Shown: one piece after another, positions 8,267-18,236 of the stretch
Position numbering within the stretch: position 1 is the stretch's first letter
Layout of the letters: every line of letters begins with the position of its first letter
Source: Leptodesmis sichuanensis A121
GTDB taxonomy: Bacteria; Cyanobacteriota; Cyanobacteriia; Leptolyngbyales; Leptolyngbyaceae
Assembly: GCF_021379005.1 (NCBI RefSeq)
Contig: NZ_CP075171.1
Location: 2,976,001-3,040,000 of the forward strand
DNA length: 64,000 bases
Direction of reading: 5' to 3'
The notes under the pieces: generated by a model
Database searches by the model: none
Seen by the model: only the letters and a program-made list of their open reading frames with translations
Told to the model about the DNA's origin: nothing
Program-made: the position numbers and the translations under genes

Positions 8267-10813
8267 TCAGGCACCGTCATCCGGTGGAGACTGAACTGTA
8301 GAGGCACCGTTTTGTATCGCGCGATCGGATCCAGACCTTTCTGCCGATAACTCTGATTTGCTCAGAGGGAAAGAATAATGTTCAGGGGATAGGTGAAAGA
8401 ACTCAACATTTCGCAGCAAAGTCCGTGCTAATTGATCCATTTGTTGCGCTTGTTCTTTGGTGATATCGGCTTGACTCAAGGTTTCGCCAGAGATCGTAGA
8501 GATATTCCGAACTGATTGCAGGGTCGTTTGTGCCGCATTTGCAATCGTCTGGCTGGATTGTGCCACTTGCTGTCCCATTTTAGCGACCTGTCCACTCACA
8601 GATTGAATCGTGTTGAAGGCTTGTTGAGATTGCTCAACCCCTACCATGAAATGTTCTACCTGCTGAGTAATGCCCTCAACATCATAGTTAAGCCCCGATA
8701 CCACCGTTTGCAATTGATCTGTGCGTTGCTGCAGGAGAGCCAGACTGTCACTGGTTTGAGTGGACAATTGACTCACCTGACTGGCGATCGTCTCAAATTC
8801 ACGGATAATCACCGCCATCTGTTCCGGATCCTGTTGGACTGCAGCCCGGTTAGACAACATCGCTGCATTCACCGCCAGAATCCGGGTCATGGCGGCAATC
8901 CGTTTCTGATCCTTCACAAATTGCGTTGCCAATTCTACGTAATTGGTCAGCGTTTGGGTTCGTTTGACGATTTGGTCTGTTTCTTGCTGCAGCCCCTGAA
9001 TGCCCTGAGTCATGGCTGTAATTTCTTGTTGTCCCTGATCAATGGCAGCCTGGGTGAGTTGCACGGCTTCATCCGTTGCGATCGCTTGCGATTTTGCCGC
9101 TTGCGCCTGGTTATTCACTTCTTCCATCAACGTTTGTACCTGGCTGACCAATTGGAATTGCTGCTGCACCCGGTCTGCCACCACCACCGCCAGTTGTTCC
9201 AGGTAAGCCGTTCCATGAGTCACCCGTTCGGCTGCCACCAACACTTCTGCCATCACCTGCCCCAATCGGAAAATCAGGCGGTTCAGGGTATCGCCCACCA
9301 AGCCTGTTACCCGCGCACTCACTTCCGCTTCGATCGTCAGGTCGCCATCTTCTACCGCAGACACCACATCCAGCAAATGCTCAACTTCGTGCTGCAGCGC
9401 CTGACTTTCCTCGTACAGGGTTGCCGTTCGTTCTGCTACCCGCTGTTCCAGTTCTTTGTTGATGGTTTCCAGGGCGGTAAAGGTTTCTCGCAGTTGTTGC
9501 ATCATCTGGTTAAACGATCGCGACAATACCCGCAATTCACCAAATCCTTCGACGGCCACAGTTTGATCCAGGTTCCCACTCGCGATCGCCTGAGAAGCCT
9601 GACTTAAGCGCACCAGAGGATCGGTTAGCCAGCGGGATGCAAGCAGCCCCAACAGGGTGGAAAGTACCAGTGCTGCACTGCACAGGGCGATCGTGTTGCG
9701 GGTATTGGCATTAATCTGCGCCATAAAATCAGACTCTGCCGTAACTACCACAATTCGCCAGTCTAGGCCCCATTTATCCTTCCAGGGCATGACCTTGACA
9801 AAGTAGCGTTCTCCCTTAAAGTCAAAGCTCCTGAGTTCGCTGTCCTTAATATTTCCAGGTACTCCAAAGGATGTTTTCAAATATTCAGCGGTCGCCCGGA
9901 TCAGAGGATTAGAACTTTTTTCAGCGGACACTCGCTGCGGTTTCCCCGCTTTTAGTGTGTAAGCTGGCTCCTTCCCTGAACTGGCCACAATTAAACCATT
10001 TTGCTCGACAATGAATACTTTGGCAGACGGACTGATATTCAATGTGTTGAGAAAATTACTAATCTGGGTCAGAATTAAATCAACCCCAATCACACCAAGA
10101 AATTCTCCGCCAGTGCTATAAACCGGGAAACTAGATGAAATTGACATAATTTCAGGCTTGTCTTCCCATTGGTAGATCTGAGTCCAGAGGGGATTACCCA
10201 ACCGTGCCGCTTCAGCATACCAGGCTTCTTCTCGGGGATCGTAGGTTTTAACGGCATCTAATTTGGTACGGTTACCCTGCCGATCGGTTTGATACACATG
10301 CAGCTTACCCTGGGTCGCTGACTGAGACACCTCATTAATCAGCAAATTGCCATTATCTAACCGTTCTACACCGATAAATTCACCGTCTTTATTGGCAAAG
10401 TTGCTATAGCCAATATTAAAAACCTTCATTTGTTTCCAGAAGTATTTTCCCAATCGGTTGAAATCCTGCAGATCAATCATGCCCAGATTGATCGCATCCA
10501 GGTTGATCTGGTTAATTTGATGGGGCACACTCAAGTAAGCATCCAGGTGAGTTGAAACACGCTTACCGGCCTCTGTTTGCAATTGCCCGGCCAGTTCGTT
10601 AACAGCCTGCTGGCCATTACGAATAGATAGCCAGCCCGTGAGTCCAACAGCGGCGACGATCGGTACAACAAACGCTGTCACAGTCAGAACACGAATACTC
10701 ACTTTGTCTCGCAGATCCAATGCCGCAACTCTGGATGTTTTGGGCGGTATTGAGATGGAAGTGGTCTGGGAAAGATGAGAACCAACAGTTGATTCTGGTT
10801 GCAGGGTTGTCAT
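8267..10813 (-). CDS. PilJ-like methyl-accepting chemotaxis protein (intact tandem copy)
   Basis: An intact receptor of 848 residues from the ATG at 10813; a TTG 27 bp upstream (10840) is the alternative start. It has TM1 near residue 45 (TAFVVPIVAAVGLTGWL), a dCache extracytoplasmic sensor, TM2 (IALCSAALVLSTLLGLLA), HAMP, a coiled coil, a second HAMP and the MCP hairpin. The hairpin tip is the non-canonical PilJ/HmpD type (MTRILAVNAAMLSNRAAV, then DPEQMAVIIREFETIASQV) rather than the textbook tip. It follows the disrupted pilJ1 and precedes pilL, so it is probably the only working receptor of this operon. The ligand is unknown. Confidence 0.85.
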   Translation of the reverse strand: MTTLQPESTVGSHLSQTTSISIPPKTSRVAALDLRDKVSIRVLTVTAFVVPIVAAVGLTGWLSIRNGQQAVNELAGQLQTEAGKRVSTHLDAYLSVPHQINQINLDAINLGMIDLQDFNRLGKYFWKQMKVFNIGYSNFANKDGEFIGVERLDNGNLLINEVSQSATQGKLHVYQTDRQGNRTKLDAVKTYDPREEAWYAEAARLGNPLWTQIYQWEDKPEIMSISSSFPVYSTGGEFLGVIGVDLILTQISNFLNTLNISPSAKVFIVEQNGLIVASSGKEPAYTLKAGKPQRVSAEKSSNPLIRATAEYLKTSFGVPGNIKDSELRSFDFKGERYFVKVMPWKDKWGLDWRIVVVTAESDFMAQINANTRNTIALCSAALVLSTLLGLLASRWLTDPLVRLSQASQAIASGNLDQTVAVEGFGELRVLSRSFNQMMQQLRETFTALETINKELEQRVAERTATLYEESQALQHEVEHLLDVVSAVEDGDLTIEAEVSARVTGLVGDTLNRLIFRLGQVMAEVLVAAERVTHGTAYLEQLAVVVADRVQQQFQLVSQVQTLMEEVNNQAQAAKSQAIATDEAVQLTQAAIDQGQQEITAMTQGIQGLQQETDQIVKRTQTLTNYVELATQFVKDQKRIAAMTRILAVNAAMLSNRAAVQQDPEQMAVIIREFETIASQVSQLSTQTSDSLALLQQRTDQLQTVVSGLNYDVEGITQQVEHFMVGVEQSQQAFNTIQSVSGQVAKMGQQVAQSSQTIANAAQTTLQSVRNISTISGETLSQADITKEQAQQMDQLARTLLRNVEFFHLSPEHYSFPLSKSELSAERSGSDRAIQNGASTVQSPPDDGA

Positions 10814-10859
10814 AGGGCAATTCTGAGTAGGGTTAGGCAAGGGTGAGCAGCGTCATGCA

Positions 10860-12408
10860 TCATTGAGGAACTGTTTCGGCGGGAACGGTTACAGTGATGT
10901 CTGCGATCGCAGACGACTTATTTTGAGCCGCCTCCATTGGATTAGCATCAGGATCGTCAGGTAACTGGAAGAATTGCACCGTTTGCAGGAGTTGTGTTGC
11001 TAAAGCGTCCATTTGCTCCGACCTTTCCCGGGCAACCTGGGTGAGTGTGGCTGTTTTGTCGGCCAGTTCAGTAATCTCTTGCATCACCTGTGCTGTCGCT
11101 TGGGTGGCTTGTATAATTTGACGACTGAACTGATTCACTGCCTCACCCGCCTGTACTGCTTCACCTGTGATGTTCTGTACCGTCTGGAAGACCTGGCTGG
11201 ACTGCTCAACACCCCTTGTAAACTGTCGCACCAGTTCACCCATACTTTGAACATCCTCATCCACCGATGCAACCGCACTATGGATTTGGGCACTTCGTTG
11301 TTCCAGATTCGTTAATCCTTCATTGGTTTGTTGGGCCAATTTGTTAACCTGATCGGCAATGGAATCAAATTCACGAGCGACCACTACAAACTGTCTGGGA
11401 TCGCGCTGCTCTGAAGCTCTGGCCGCCACCAGCGAGGCATTCAGCGACAGGGTTTGGGTAATAAAGGCAATCTGGCTTTGGTTTTGCACAAATTGATCCG
11501 CTAAACCCACAAATTCTCCAAGGGTTTTCATCCGCTGAACAATCCGGTTTGTCCCTTCTTGCAAAACAGTAATGCCTTGCGTCAATGCATCGATCGCTGC
11601 CTGCCCCCGCACCAATGTATTCGATACAGTTTGCAGCGATTCATTGGATATTTTGACCCGCTCTGCAGCACCCTGAGCCGCTTGTTCCACCTGTCCCGTT
11701 AAGCTCAACACCTGAGTAACGGCTTGAGCCTGCAAATCAGCATTATCAGCAACGGTTTCAATCAGGGCTGTTTGTTGGTTGGCAGATTCCGATACCTGAT
11801 GCGCGGCGACTAACACCTGGTTCAACACATAGGAGAAACGTTCGATTAATCGGTTAAAGGTATCTGCCACCAGGCCAGTAGCCCGATCGCTGACTTGCGC
11901 CTGAGTAGTTAAGTTTCCTTCTTCCACATCCGAAACAACATCCAGCAACTGGCTGACTTCCTGCTGCAAAAATTCACTTTCAAGCACAATGGCCACCAGG
12001 CTAGCCACCCCAGTCACAAAAGTTTGTTCATTGGCCTGCCAGACTCGCGCCGTCTGCCCCTGTTCACATTGAACAAAGCCCACCGTCCGGTTAGCGATTT
12101 GAATTGGCAAGGTCAACAGTGCTTGGGTATCCGACAACAGCAAGCCATCGGCCAGTAAGGGGTGGATCGTTGAGTCTGCGTGGACGTTGTTGACGGCGAC
12201 AAAGGGTTGGGACTGCAGGTTCTGAAAATACTCCAGCACCTCAGCGGTATGAATCAACTCTCCATGAGAGTGCTGTTGCAGGCTCTGATTATAGCGATCG
12301 AGACAGGTCAGATGACTGCGATCGGGACTGTAAAGCCAAATACTCACTCGTTCTAATTGTAGAGTTTTGGCGATCGCCTCTGTAAAGCAGCCCGCAGCGG
12401 CTTTCAGG
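10860..12408 (-). pseudogene. pilJ1, C-terminal part (GAF-HAMP-MCP) downstream of the insertion sequence
   Basis: C-terminal remainder of the interrupted receptor. Joined to the N-terminal part, the frame reads ...VVQGNLK then AAAGCFTEAIAKTLQLERVS without a shift. This half holds a GAF domain (SIWLYSPDRSH onward) that lacks the cyanobacteriochrome Cys motifs, a HAMP-like stretch and a PilJ-type signalling hairpin (LSLNASLVAARASEQRDPRQ). A soluble product of up to 495 residues could start at the GTG at 12347. It would lack the sensor and both membrane segments. Confidence 0.85.
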
Positions 12409-12435
12409 GGGTGCCAAGCGGAAAAAATGGGTAGG

Positions 12436-13038
12436 TTAGGCCACCGCTAAGTCACTCGCATTGGGCTCGACAATTTCTAGCCGCTTGGCATCGAGTTTGG
12501 CAGTCAAAATTTCAGCACAGAAGGTGTCCCATCGTCCTGCCGCCCAATAACAGCGACCTTGAAGCAGAATTTCTGCATGTTCAGGCAACCAAAACTTGCC
12601 ATTTCCCTTGAGCCGCAGGTTGACCACCTGGCGGATTAGACTCTCAATGGCTCCACTGCCAATCGGTAGATTCATTGCCTGTACCTGCCCATAGGCAAAG
12701 CGCTGGGGTTGGTCATTAAAGTAGTTGAATGGGGTTGTCATTGCCTTGCGTTGTTGGCGCGTGTGTTTCTGAGCCAGAATCTGCTGCATCTGTGTCAGGA
12801 GTTGCGCCAACTTACCCCGTTTGAGGCTAGAACGAGCCGCCTCGAACCATTTCCGTGCCACTTGAGCTTTGCTAAAAGCCGCCTCAGCAAAATCCTTCAA
12901 ATGCTGACTGGCATGGTAAAAGTCAATCAACTCAATCAGTCGGTCTTTGGGCAGGCCCAAGCGTTCCAGAAGGGCGGGAATCCGGTGCCAAATCCAAGGA
13001 GCGCCATCGGCTAGCAGCAACACTTGCTGGGCATGCAC
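12436..13038 (-). CDS. Transposase, C-terminal frame
   Basis: About 200 residues covering the catalytic half: LLADGAPWIWHRI, IDFYHASQHL and the terminal GSGAIESLIRQVVNLRLKG block found in ISKra4-like and UPF0236-like transposases. It lies in the -1 frame relative to the upstream ORF and overlaps it by 28 bp. Continuous sense across the overlap (VKLG then VVHAQQVLLL) is obtained if the ribosome slips back one base at the GGGG run. This could be programmed frameshifting or a one-base inactivating deletion. Confidence 0.75.
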   Translation of the reverse strand: MHAQQVLLLADGAPWIWHRIPALLERLGLPKDRLIELIDFYHASQHLKDFAEAAFSKAQVARKWFEAARSSLKRGKLAQLLTQMQQILAQKHTRQQRKAMTTPFNYFNDQPQRFAYGQVQAMNLPIGSGAIESLIRQVVNLRLKGNGKFWLPEHAEILLQGRCYWAAGRWDTFCAEILTAKLDAKRLEIVEPNASDLAVA

Positions 13039-13958
13039 AACCCCAATTTGACCAGATACATCTCCAGCAGGCTCATGAATCCTTCGATACCGGTAAAGGT
13101 GCCGTCATTAATGACCGGTAATTTGACTGTATTGATGCGCTGGCCCTGCTCATCGATGGCATAGAGGGTGAATAGTTTGGGTTCTCGCCAATGCCCCCGA
13201 TACCCCCGCCGCTTGGTCGCCCGTCGTCTACCCCGTTTGTTGTATCGCAACCGGGTGCGCCCGCCATCGACACTCAACCCCACTCTCTGTCCCTCAAAGG
13301 TCTGGCCAGTGGGCAGTTGGCCTTGCTGCAACTGAGCCAGCCACTGGTCGGTTAACGCCAGGCCGATTTGACCAAAACCATAGGTCAGTCGCACCACCCG
13401 TTTCTCACTCAACTCAATGCCCCATTGCTGCAACTGCTCAGTCGCTTGCGCAAAGGACCTCGACAGCATCCCTGCCGCTGCAACCACGCTCCAAACCAGG
13501 GGACTGACTTGCTCTTCCAGTCCCAACCAACGCAGCAGGGGATAGAATCCCTGTCCCTGGGATGGCCCCCGTTGACCGGCTTTCCGCTTGCCTTTCCGCT
13601 TCTGCTGGGAGACCCCATTGAGAATGTAGCCCACCTTGAACTCAACGACGACATTGCCTACGGTTAATACCTTGACCCGGCGTTTGCCTTGACTGCGAGC
13701 CATGAAGCCTCGTGATGAGCGGGTCCGTTGGTTGGCTTCTCGTTGGCTATCTGGATGCTCACTGAGTTCGTGCAGCAGCAGGGCAATCACCTGGCCGGCT
13801 AGCACCAGAGCCGCGGCGCGGATTGCCTCCTCCCGTGCTTTCAACGCCACTCCATCCCAACTGGAAATTTCCCCCACGGCCAGCAGTGGGGCAATGGTTT
13901 GCTTAAATGTTTCAATGGCTTGGTTGAGATCCAGGGTTGCAGGTATATTCATATTCAC
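13011..13958 (-). CDS. Transposase, N-terminal frame
   Basis: 315 residues: a helical N-terminus, a basic stretch (GFMARSQGKRRVKVLTVG), and the first catalytic region (RVGLSVDGGRTRLRYNKRG). After MYLVKLG the zero frame ends in a short unrelated tail, CMPSKCCC, before a stop. The remainder of the enzyme is encoded in the overlapping downstream frame, so the functional protein would be near 510 residues. Confidence 0.75.
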   Translation of the reverse strand: MNMNIPATLDLNQAIETFKQTIAPLLAVGEISSWDGVALKAREEAIRAAALVLAGQVIALLLHELSEHPDSQREANQRTRSSRGFMARSQGKRRVKVLTVGNVVVEFKVGYILNGVSQQKRKGKRKAGQRGPSQGQGFYPLLRWLGLEEQVSPLVWSVVAAAGMLSRSFAQATEQLQQWGIELSEKRVVRLTYGFGQIGLALTDQWLAQLQQGQLPTGQTFEGQRVGLSVDGGRTRLRYNKRGRRRATKRRGYRGHWREPKLFTLYAIDEQGQRINTVKLPVINDGTFTGIEGFMSLLEMYLVKLGLCMPSKCCC

Positions 13959-14069
13959 TAGAGACAGGATGTTTTTTCACTCTGCACCGATCATTGTGCA
14001 TATCCTGTCTTTTCTCAGCTTTTGCTGCCTCTCCTCAAAGCCATCTTTTTCGCATCGCACCCCCTCTGA

Positions 14070-15420
14070 CTTTCAGGTTGCCTTGCACAACGGCTTCATT
14101 GCGAGCCAGATCTGACAGGACATCATTCTGTTCCTTCAGTCGGGCTTCATTCTGGCGTAACGTTTCCAGCAGGATCTGCAACTGATCCGCCATCTGGTTA
14201 ATATTGGTGCCCAGAACCGCTAATTCATCTTCTCCCTTGACCACAACCCGCGTATCCAGCTTGCCTTCACCAATTTGTTTCACGGCTTGTGCAGCAGCCA
14301 GAATCGGACGCACGGCTCGGTTAGTCAAATAAGCAGCCAGCAAAGTGGCAATCAGGGCGGTTGAACCAGATCCAATCAAAATCACCAGCAACTCTTGCCG
14401 TTGTGCGGCAAATGCTACAGACAAATCCGTTGCCAGCGCCACACTCCAATTCAGGTCGGGTAATCCTGCCAGTTGCGTTGGCGGCGCATAGGTCACAAAT
14501 TGGGTGGCCGATAGCCTCGAATGCTGAGTCACAATACTGCCAGCCTGCTTTGCCTTGGTCAGTGTCTCAATTCCGGGAAAAATGGTTTCAATCCGTTGTT
14601 CCTGATGGATTGTGTTTTCCTTAATCGTCGCGCTAGATCCATTTGATTTTGTCTGGTTCGTATACTGACCTTCTGGCCCGTAGAAGGCTTTTCCAGACGC
14701 ATTAATCAGGTAGTACGATCGCCCTGCTTGAGGTTTTAAGGCTGGAATCAATTCGCCCAGTCGATTGACTGGAATACGAGCGCGAACTGTACCAATAATT
14801 TCTCCGGTTTCCTGGTCACGCACGGGTGCCGCTGTGTAGATACTAAAGATGCCGGAGCTCGTTGAGATCAAAGGCTGGCTGATAACAGGTTGTCGAGTGC
14901 GGAGTGCCTCTTTGATGTAGCTGCGATCGCTGTGATTTCCTAAAGGTGGCACTCCTTTCTCTTGAGCAACGCCGATCGGATCACCGTTCAGGTCAAAAAC
15001 CGCAATGCTGTTATACACCGGATAGGCTTTCAAAAATTGTTCCAGTGCTTTTGATTTCTCCCTGGCCGTCGCTGTTTCCCGCCGCCGAGAATTCGTAAAA
15101 ATATCCAGATTTGAGATGGCCTTAATGTCACCAAAACGTTCCCACATATATTGATTAAGGTGACTTTGCACACCACTGGCCAGCAGAGTTTCATGTTTCT
15201 CAAGCTCGGCGCGGCTCACCTCACGGACGACTAGGAACGCCGTTGTCCCCACAATAAAGACGGGTAAAGTACTCATCGCAACAGCTAGCAATATTCCTTT
15301 GACACGCAGGCTCAAGCTGCGCCAGCGAAGGGAGGAGGGGCGCTTTGAACCTGGATAAAATTTTGTCTGGCCCGCACTTGTAGAGGATTGCATGGCTGAA
15401 TTGACAACAGAGGGCTGCAT
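14070..15420 (-). pseudogene. pilJ1, N-terminal part (sensor and membrane half) upstream of the insertion sequence
   Basis: N-terminal half of a PilJ-type receptor. The ATG at 15420 is preferred because AAGGAG lies just upstream of it; the open frame extends back to 15504 and overlaps pilI. It contains TM1 (GILLAVAMSTLPVFIVGTTA), a dCache sensor with a SDRSYIKEAL-type PAS-like motif, TM2 (LLVILIGSGSTALIATLLAA) and HAMP, then a coiled coil. The native sequence stops at NLK, where the insertion sequence begins; the frame then reads 11 foreign residues to a stop at 14035. A truncated membrane sensor without a signalling domain could still be made. Confidence 0.85.
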
Positions 15421-15494
15421 AGATCTCCTTAGGCTAATGTTGTGCAATGGCATTCCGAATTGGATGGGGGACTGGGGCTTGACCCTCCAGATGT

Positions 15495-15950
15495 TTATCG
15501 ACATGGTTGCCAGATATGACTCGGTACATCTGAGAGCTGGAACACACGCGGTTTGGATAACGGTTGGGCTGTAGGGCTACTCACTACTTCCTCAACAACA
15601 ATGCCGATGCCAGCCAACTGATGGGTAGCCTGACCCAGGTAGATCACTGTGAGCGTTTCTTGCATTGCCCTGAATCGCTTATCCTGATCCAGTGCTTCTG
15701 ATAGCAAAACGTGGGCTGAAATTAAGGAAATAACCTGACCTTGACGATAAATTAGTCCGAGTAGCATTGGGTCATAAAAGGGTAAGGACAAAATCTTCGA
15801 TCGCTCCACCAACAGAATTTCAGCCACCCAGTTAGAAGGGAACGCCAGTTGCTGTTGCCCCACCCGAGTAAGAATGTAGCGGCTTTGTAAAGAGGCTAAA
15901 GGAAGCAGGGTTGCCTCCGGATCACGAGGTGCATCGATATTGATATCCAT
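15495..15950 (-). CDS. pilI: PilI-like CheW coupling protein
   Basis: 151 residues with a CheW fold: SRYILTRVGQQQLAFPSNWVAEI, the LLGLIYRQGQVISLISAHVL loop, and a C-terminal strand pair around GIGIVVEEVV. It would connect the PilJ-type receptors with the PilL kinase. It lies 123 bp after pilH. Its end overlaps the longest reading of pilJ1 by 10 bp but not the preferred pilJ1 start at 15420. Confidence 0.8.
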   Translation of the reverse strand: MDINIDAPRDPEATLLPLASLQSRYILTRVGQQQLAFPSNWVAEILLVERSKILSLPFYDPMLLGLIYRQGQVISLISAHVLLSEALDQDKRFRAMQETLTVIYLGQATHQLAGIGIVVEEVVSSPTAQPLSKPRVFQLSDVPSHIWQPCR

Positions 15951-16073
15951 AAGGATTTTGAGTACTTAATTCAGTCAGCAGGCAGGTGGGATAAACGTTA
16001 GATGATCGGTCTTTTGTCCTTGTGTCCTTAGCCCCTTGTCCCTGGTAAGGAACTCATCAGCAATGACAAATAG

Positions 16074-16430
16074 CTAAATTTTTTGTAAGGCTTGTTCAAG
16101 ACGCTCTCGCGAAACGGGTTTGGTCAGATAGTCATTTGCACCAGCACGGTTGAGACCGTAATTGATTTCAACAGGAGTAGTTTTACTGGAACAGACAATC
16201 ACATACTGGTCGCTTGTTTGTTGATTCAATCGTAGTTCTCTCAGGAATTTATAGCCATCTTTTCCAGGCATGACAATATCGAGAAAGATAGACGAATAAT
16301 GGCCCGTTTGTAGCTTTTCAACTATTCCTACTGTACTTTCATAGGCTTCAACTTCATGCCCCATTTCTTCCAGTAAAGCCATCAAAAAGTGGCGATCGAC
16401 AGCACTATCATCAATAATTAAAAAACGCAT
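16074..16430 (-). CDS. pilH: PilH-like CheY response regulator
   Basis: A stand-alone receiver of 118 residues: acidic pocket LIIDDSAVDRH, phospho-acceptor Asp51 in IFLDIVMPG, Ser in CSSK and Lys in YLTKP. A strong ribosome site, GGAGGAAAT, lies directly before the ATG. It is the second gene of the operon, 69 bp after pilG, and has no output domain. Confidence 0.83.
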   Translation of the reverse strand: MRFLIIDDSAVDRHFLMALLEEMGHEVEAYESTVGIVEKLQTGHYSSIFLDIVMPGKDGYKFLRELRLNQQTSDQYVIVCSSKTTPVEINYGLNRAGANDYLTKPVSRERLEQALQKI

Positions 16431-16499
16431 AGATTTCCTCCTAAATTAAACCTATTTCCAAGTTCAATAATGTCTGCTGGCCGGTGCATGGAATAGCTT

Positions 16500-17699
16500 T
16501 TAACTTAAACTTTCGATCTGATGTGATGAATGAGGTGGCACCATTTCTGTCAACAATGAGCGAAGTTCTGTACAAAATTGAGATATTTCATGGGATGCCA
16601 GAGGTTTACTTAAGAAACGACAACCACTCCAGCGCGCTCGCCAGTTATTAGACAAAGTTTTTTCGGCAGTTAACATCACTAAAGGAACAGTCACTAATTC
16701 AGAGTGACGGCGAATTTTTTTGACCAGATCGAAGCCAGTAATACCAGGCATATTGATGTCCAGAAAGATGACAGCAGGATGGGAAGTCGCCAGGGCTTGC
16801 AGAGCTTCTTCTGGATCCAGGAACGATCGCACCGTATATCCCCAAGTTGTTACCAAATTCTCAAATTGTTTCAACATTAAAGGAGAATCATCAATAATAA
16901 AGATTGCGCGATCGGCTGCATGATTAGGTGCTGATAGAGTAACCAGGTTTTCCTTAATCAAATTGGCAAAAAATATTGCTACCTCTAGTGAATCTTGAGC
17001 CAGACTATACGCAATTTCATTAATTGTCTTGCCATTAGCGACTAACAACTTCAAGCGCTGTTTCTGCTCATCCGTTAATTGAGAGGTGTTGGCAGACTCC
17101 CAATTTAGGGCAGGTACACTGTCCATTGGCACTATAGGTTGTAGCTTTTGCCACCAGAGTTGCCGCTCTTTGGCCTTAACCAATAAATCCTGGATTGCAA
17201 ATCCCAGAATTGGAGCTTGAATTTCTAGCTGAGAAAATGGGAGAAATTTTGCCTGCCCTGAATATTGAAGTAAATAACTATCAAAATCCGCTAGAATTTT
17301 TAGCTGTAATGCCTGCTCCAGTTCCTCTGAATTAATTAGGTTCAGGTGGTATAGTTTCTGTAGCAGAGCAAGAAATAAATTGGATTGTGCCTCCTGTTCT
17401 GCTTGAGCAAATTGTTGCTCCAACGTCAGGATAATCTGTTTTACATCCGTACTATTGAGACGAGCAACATAGCGTTGCAGTGTCTTCAGAAACTCCCTCC
17501 AGGAAATCTGTTGATTTCCCGAAAAAACGACCCGTCCCTGAGATAAACCGAGATACCACGGCTCGATCGGATCAGCATCCTGTTGGTCAGTAAATTCAAA
17601 CAACCAATATCCTGTGAGATTATCTGTGGATAACTGGCTCAACCTGTGCGGTAGCTCATGGGGGCGAAATTGAAAGCTATAGGTTTCTAGTGCTGCCAT
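16500..17699 (-). CDS. pilG: PilG-like PatA-type PATAN/receiver protein, first gene of the operon
   Basis: 399 residues. The N-terminal part is PATAN-like (GYWLFEFTDQQD, then WYLGLSQGRVVFSGNQQISW), followed by a helical region and a receiver from about residue 265 with Asp314 in VIFLDINMPG, Thr in VMLTAEK and Lys in FLSKP. It heads the PatA, CheY, CheW, MCP, CheA gene order shared with Synechocystis pil (tax3) and Nostoc hmp loci. The 440 bp upstream should contain the operon promoter, but I could not fix a -10/-35 pair. Confidence 0.8.
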   Translation of the reverse strand: MAALETYSFQFRPHELPHRLSQLSTDNLTGYWLFEFTDQQDADPIEPWYLGLSQGRVVFSGNQQISWREFLKTLQRYVARLNSTDVKQIILTLEQQFAQAEQEAQSNLFLALLQKLYHLNLINSEELEQALQLKILADFDSYLLQYSGQAKFLPFSQLEIQAPILGFAIQDLLVKAKERQLWWQKLQPIVPMDSVPALNWESANTSQLTDEQKQRLKLLVANGKTINEIAYSLAQDSLEVAIFFANLIKENLVTLSAPNHAADRAIFIIDDSPLMLKQFENLVTTWGYTVRSFLDPEEALQALATSHPAVIFLDINMPGITGFDLVKKIRRHSELVTVPLVMLTAEKTLSNNWRARWSGCRFLSKPLASHEISQFCTELRSLLTEMVPPHSSHQIESLS

Positions 17700-18139
17700 A
17701 GATAGCTAGTAGAGCAACTAAGATTTTACATTGTGGATTCAGGTAAGGGATTTGCCGTTAAATAATGTACTGGCTGTAGGATGTGTTAGGCGCTAGCTGT
17801 AACGCATCGTAGAGATTTTATTTCCGCGCAAGTCCCTAAGGCTGAAAACTAAGTGCGGCAATATTACAAAATGAATGGTTTTAAACCTTGTCCAAGTCCA
17901 GAACCATAGTTTCTCTTATAGGAAAATGACCGTTCTCTAGTTGGACTTGGTTTAGTAATTAAGCATCATAAATTGAAGATGTTTCTCTTAAGAGATTCAC
18001 CTAATAAAACACTGGTACAGTCCAGGAGTAGGAAATAGGTAGCCAGTTTGCTTAATCTTGAGCAGAAGAGCTGGTTTGAATTCCAGAATTCAACAAACCG
18101 ATATTCTTCAATACTCAAGGGAGAACACCCTCATGCCTC
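17700..18139. other. Intergenic region upstream of pilG
   Basis: No gene is seen. The region holds the leader side of the pilG operon and one copy of the 74 bp palindromic repeat (17881-17954). It ends at the target duplication of the adjacent insertion sequence. Confidence 0.6.
17881..17954. repeat. 74 bp palindromic repeat, copy A
   Basis: Ends CCAAGTCCAG and (imperfectly here) TTGGACTTGG pair as inverted repeats. The interior TTTCTCTTATAGGAAAATGA corresponds to copies B (20105-20179) and C (23053-23125). All three are intergenic and in the same orientation. It looks like a non-autonomous MITE or REP-like element; no transposase with matching ends is seen in the window. Confidence 0.8.
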
Positions 18140-18236
18140 GAGTGCATCCCACATTTGCGATGAGTATAAGTGCTTAGGGCTATGTTTGGGAGACAACGCT
18201 AAACTTTGAGCATTCCACCTTTAGCCGATAACTCCA

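Larger units (their letters stand above)
12409..14069 (-). mobile_element. 1.66 kb insertion sequence disrupting pilJ1 (ISKra4-like)
   Basis: The element splits pilJ1 and is flanked by the 8 bp direct repeat CTTTCAGG (12401-12408 and 14070-14077). Its ends are imperfect inverted repeats: GGGTGCCAAGCGGAAAAAAT at the left, and GGGTGCGATGCGAAAAAGAT about 7 bp in from the right tip. It carries a DDE-type transposase in two overlapping frames. A 3 bp target duplication with a TCAG-starting end would give the same reconstructed gene, so the exact tips are uncertain by a few bases. Family assignment rests on the GSGAIES and DGAPWIW motifs; an ISLre2-like origin is the alternative. Confidence 0.82.

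Noticed and set aside
8516-9607. A 363-codon plus-strand ORF opposite the intact PilJ-type receptor
   Set aside because: It is antisense to the conserved HAMP/MCP region, is His/Leu/Arg-rich with no recognisable domain, and is best explained as a shadow of biased codon use.
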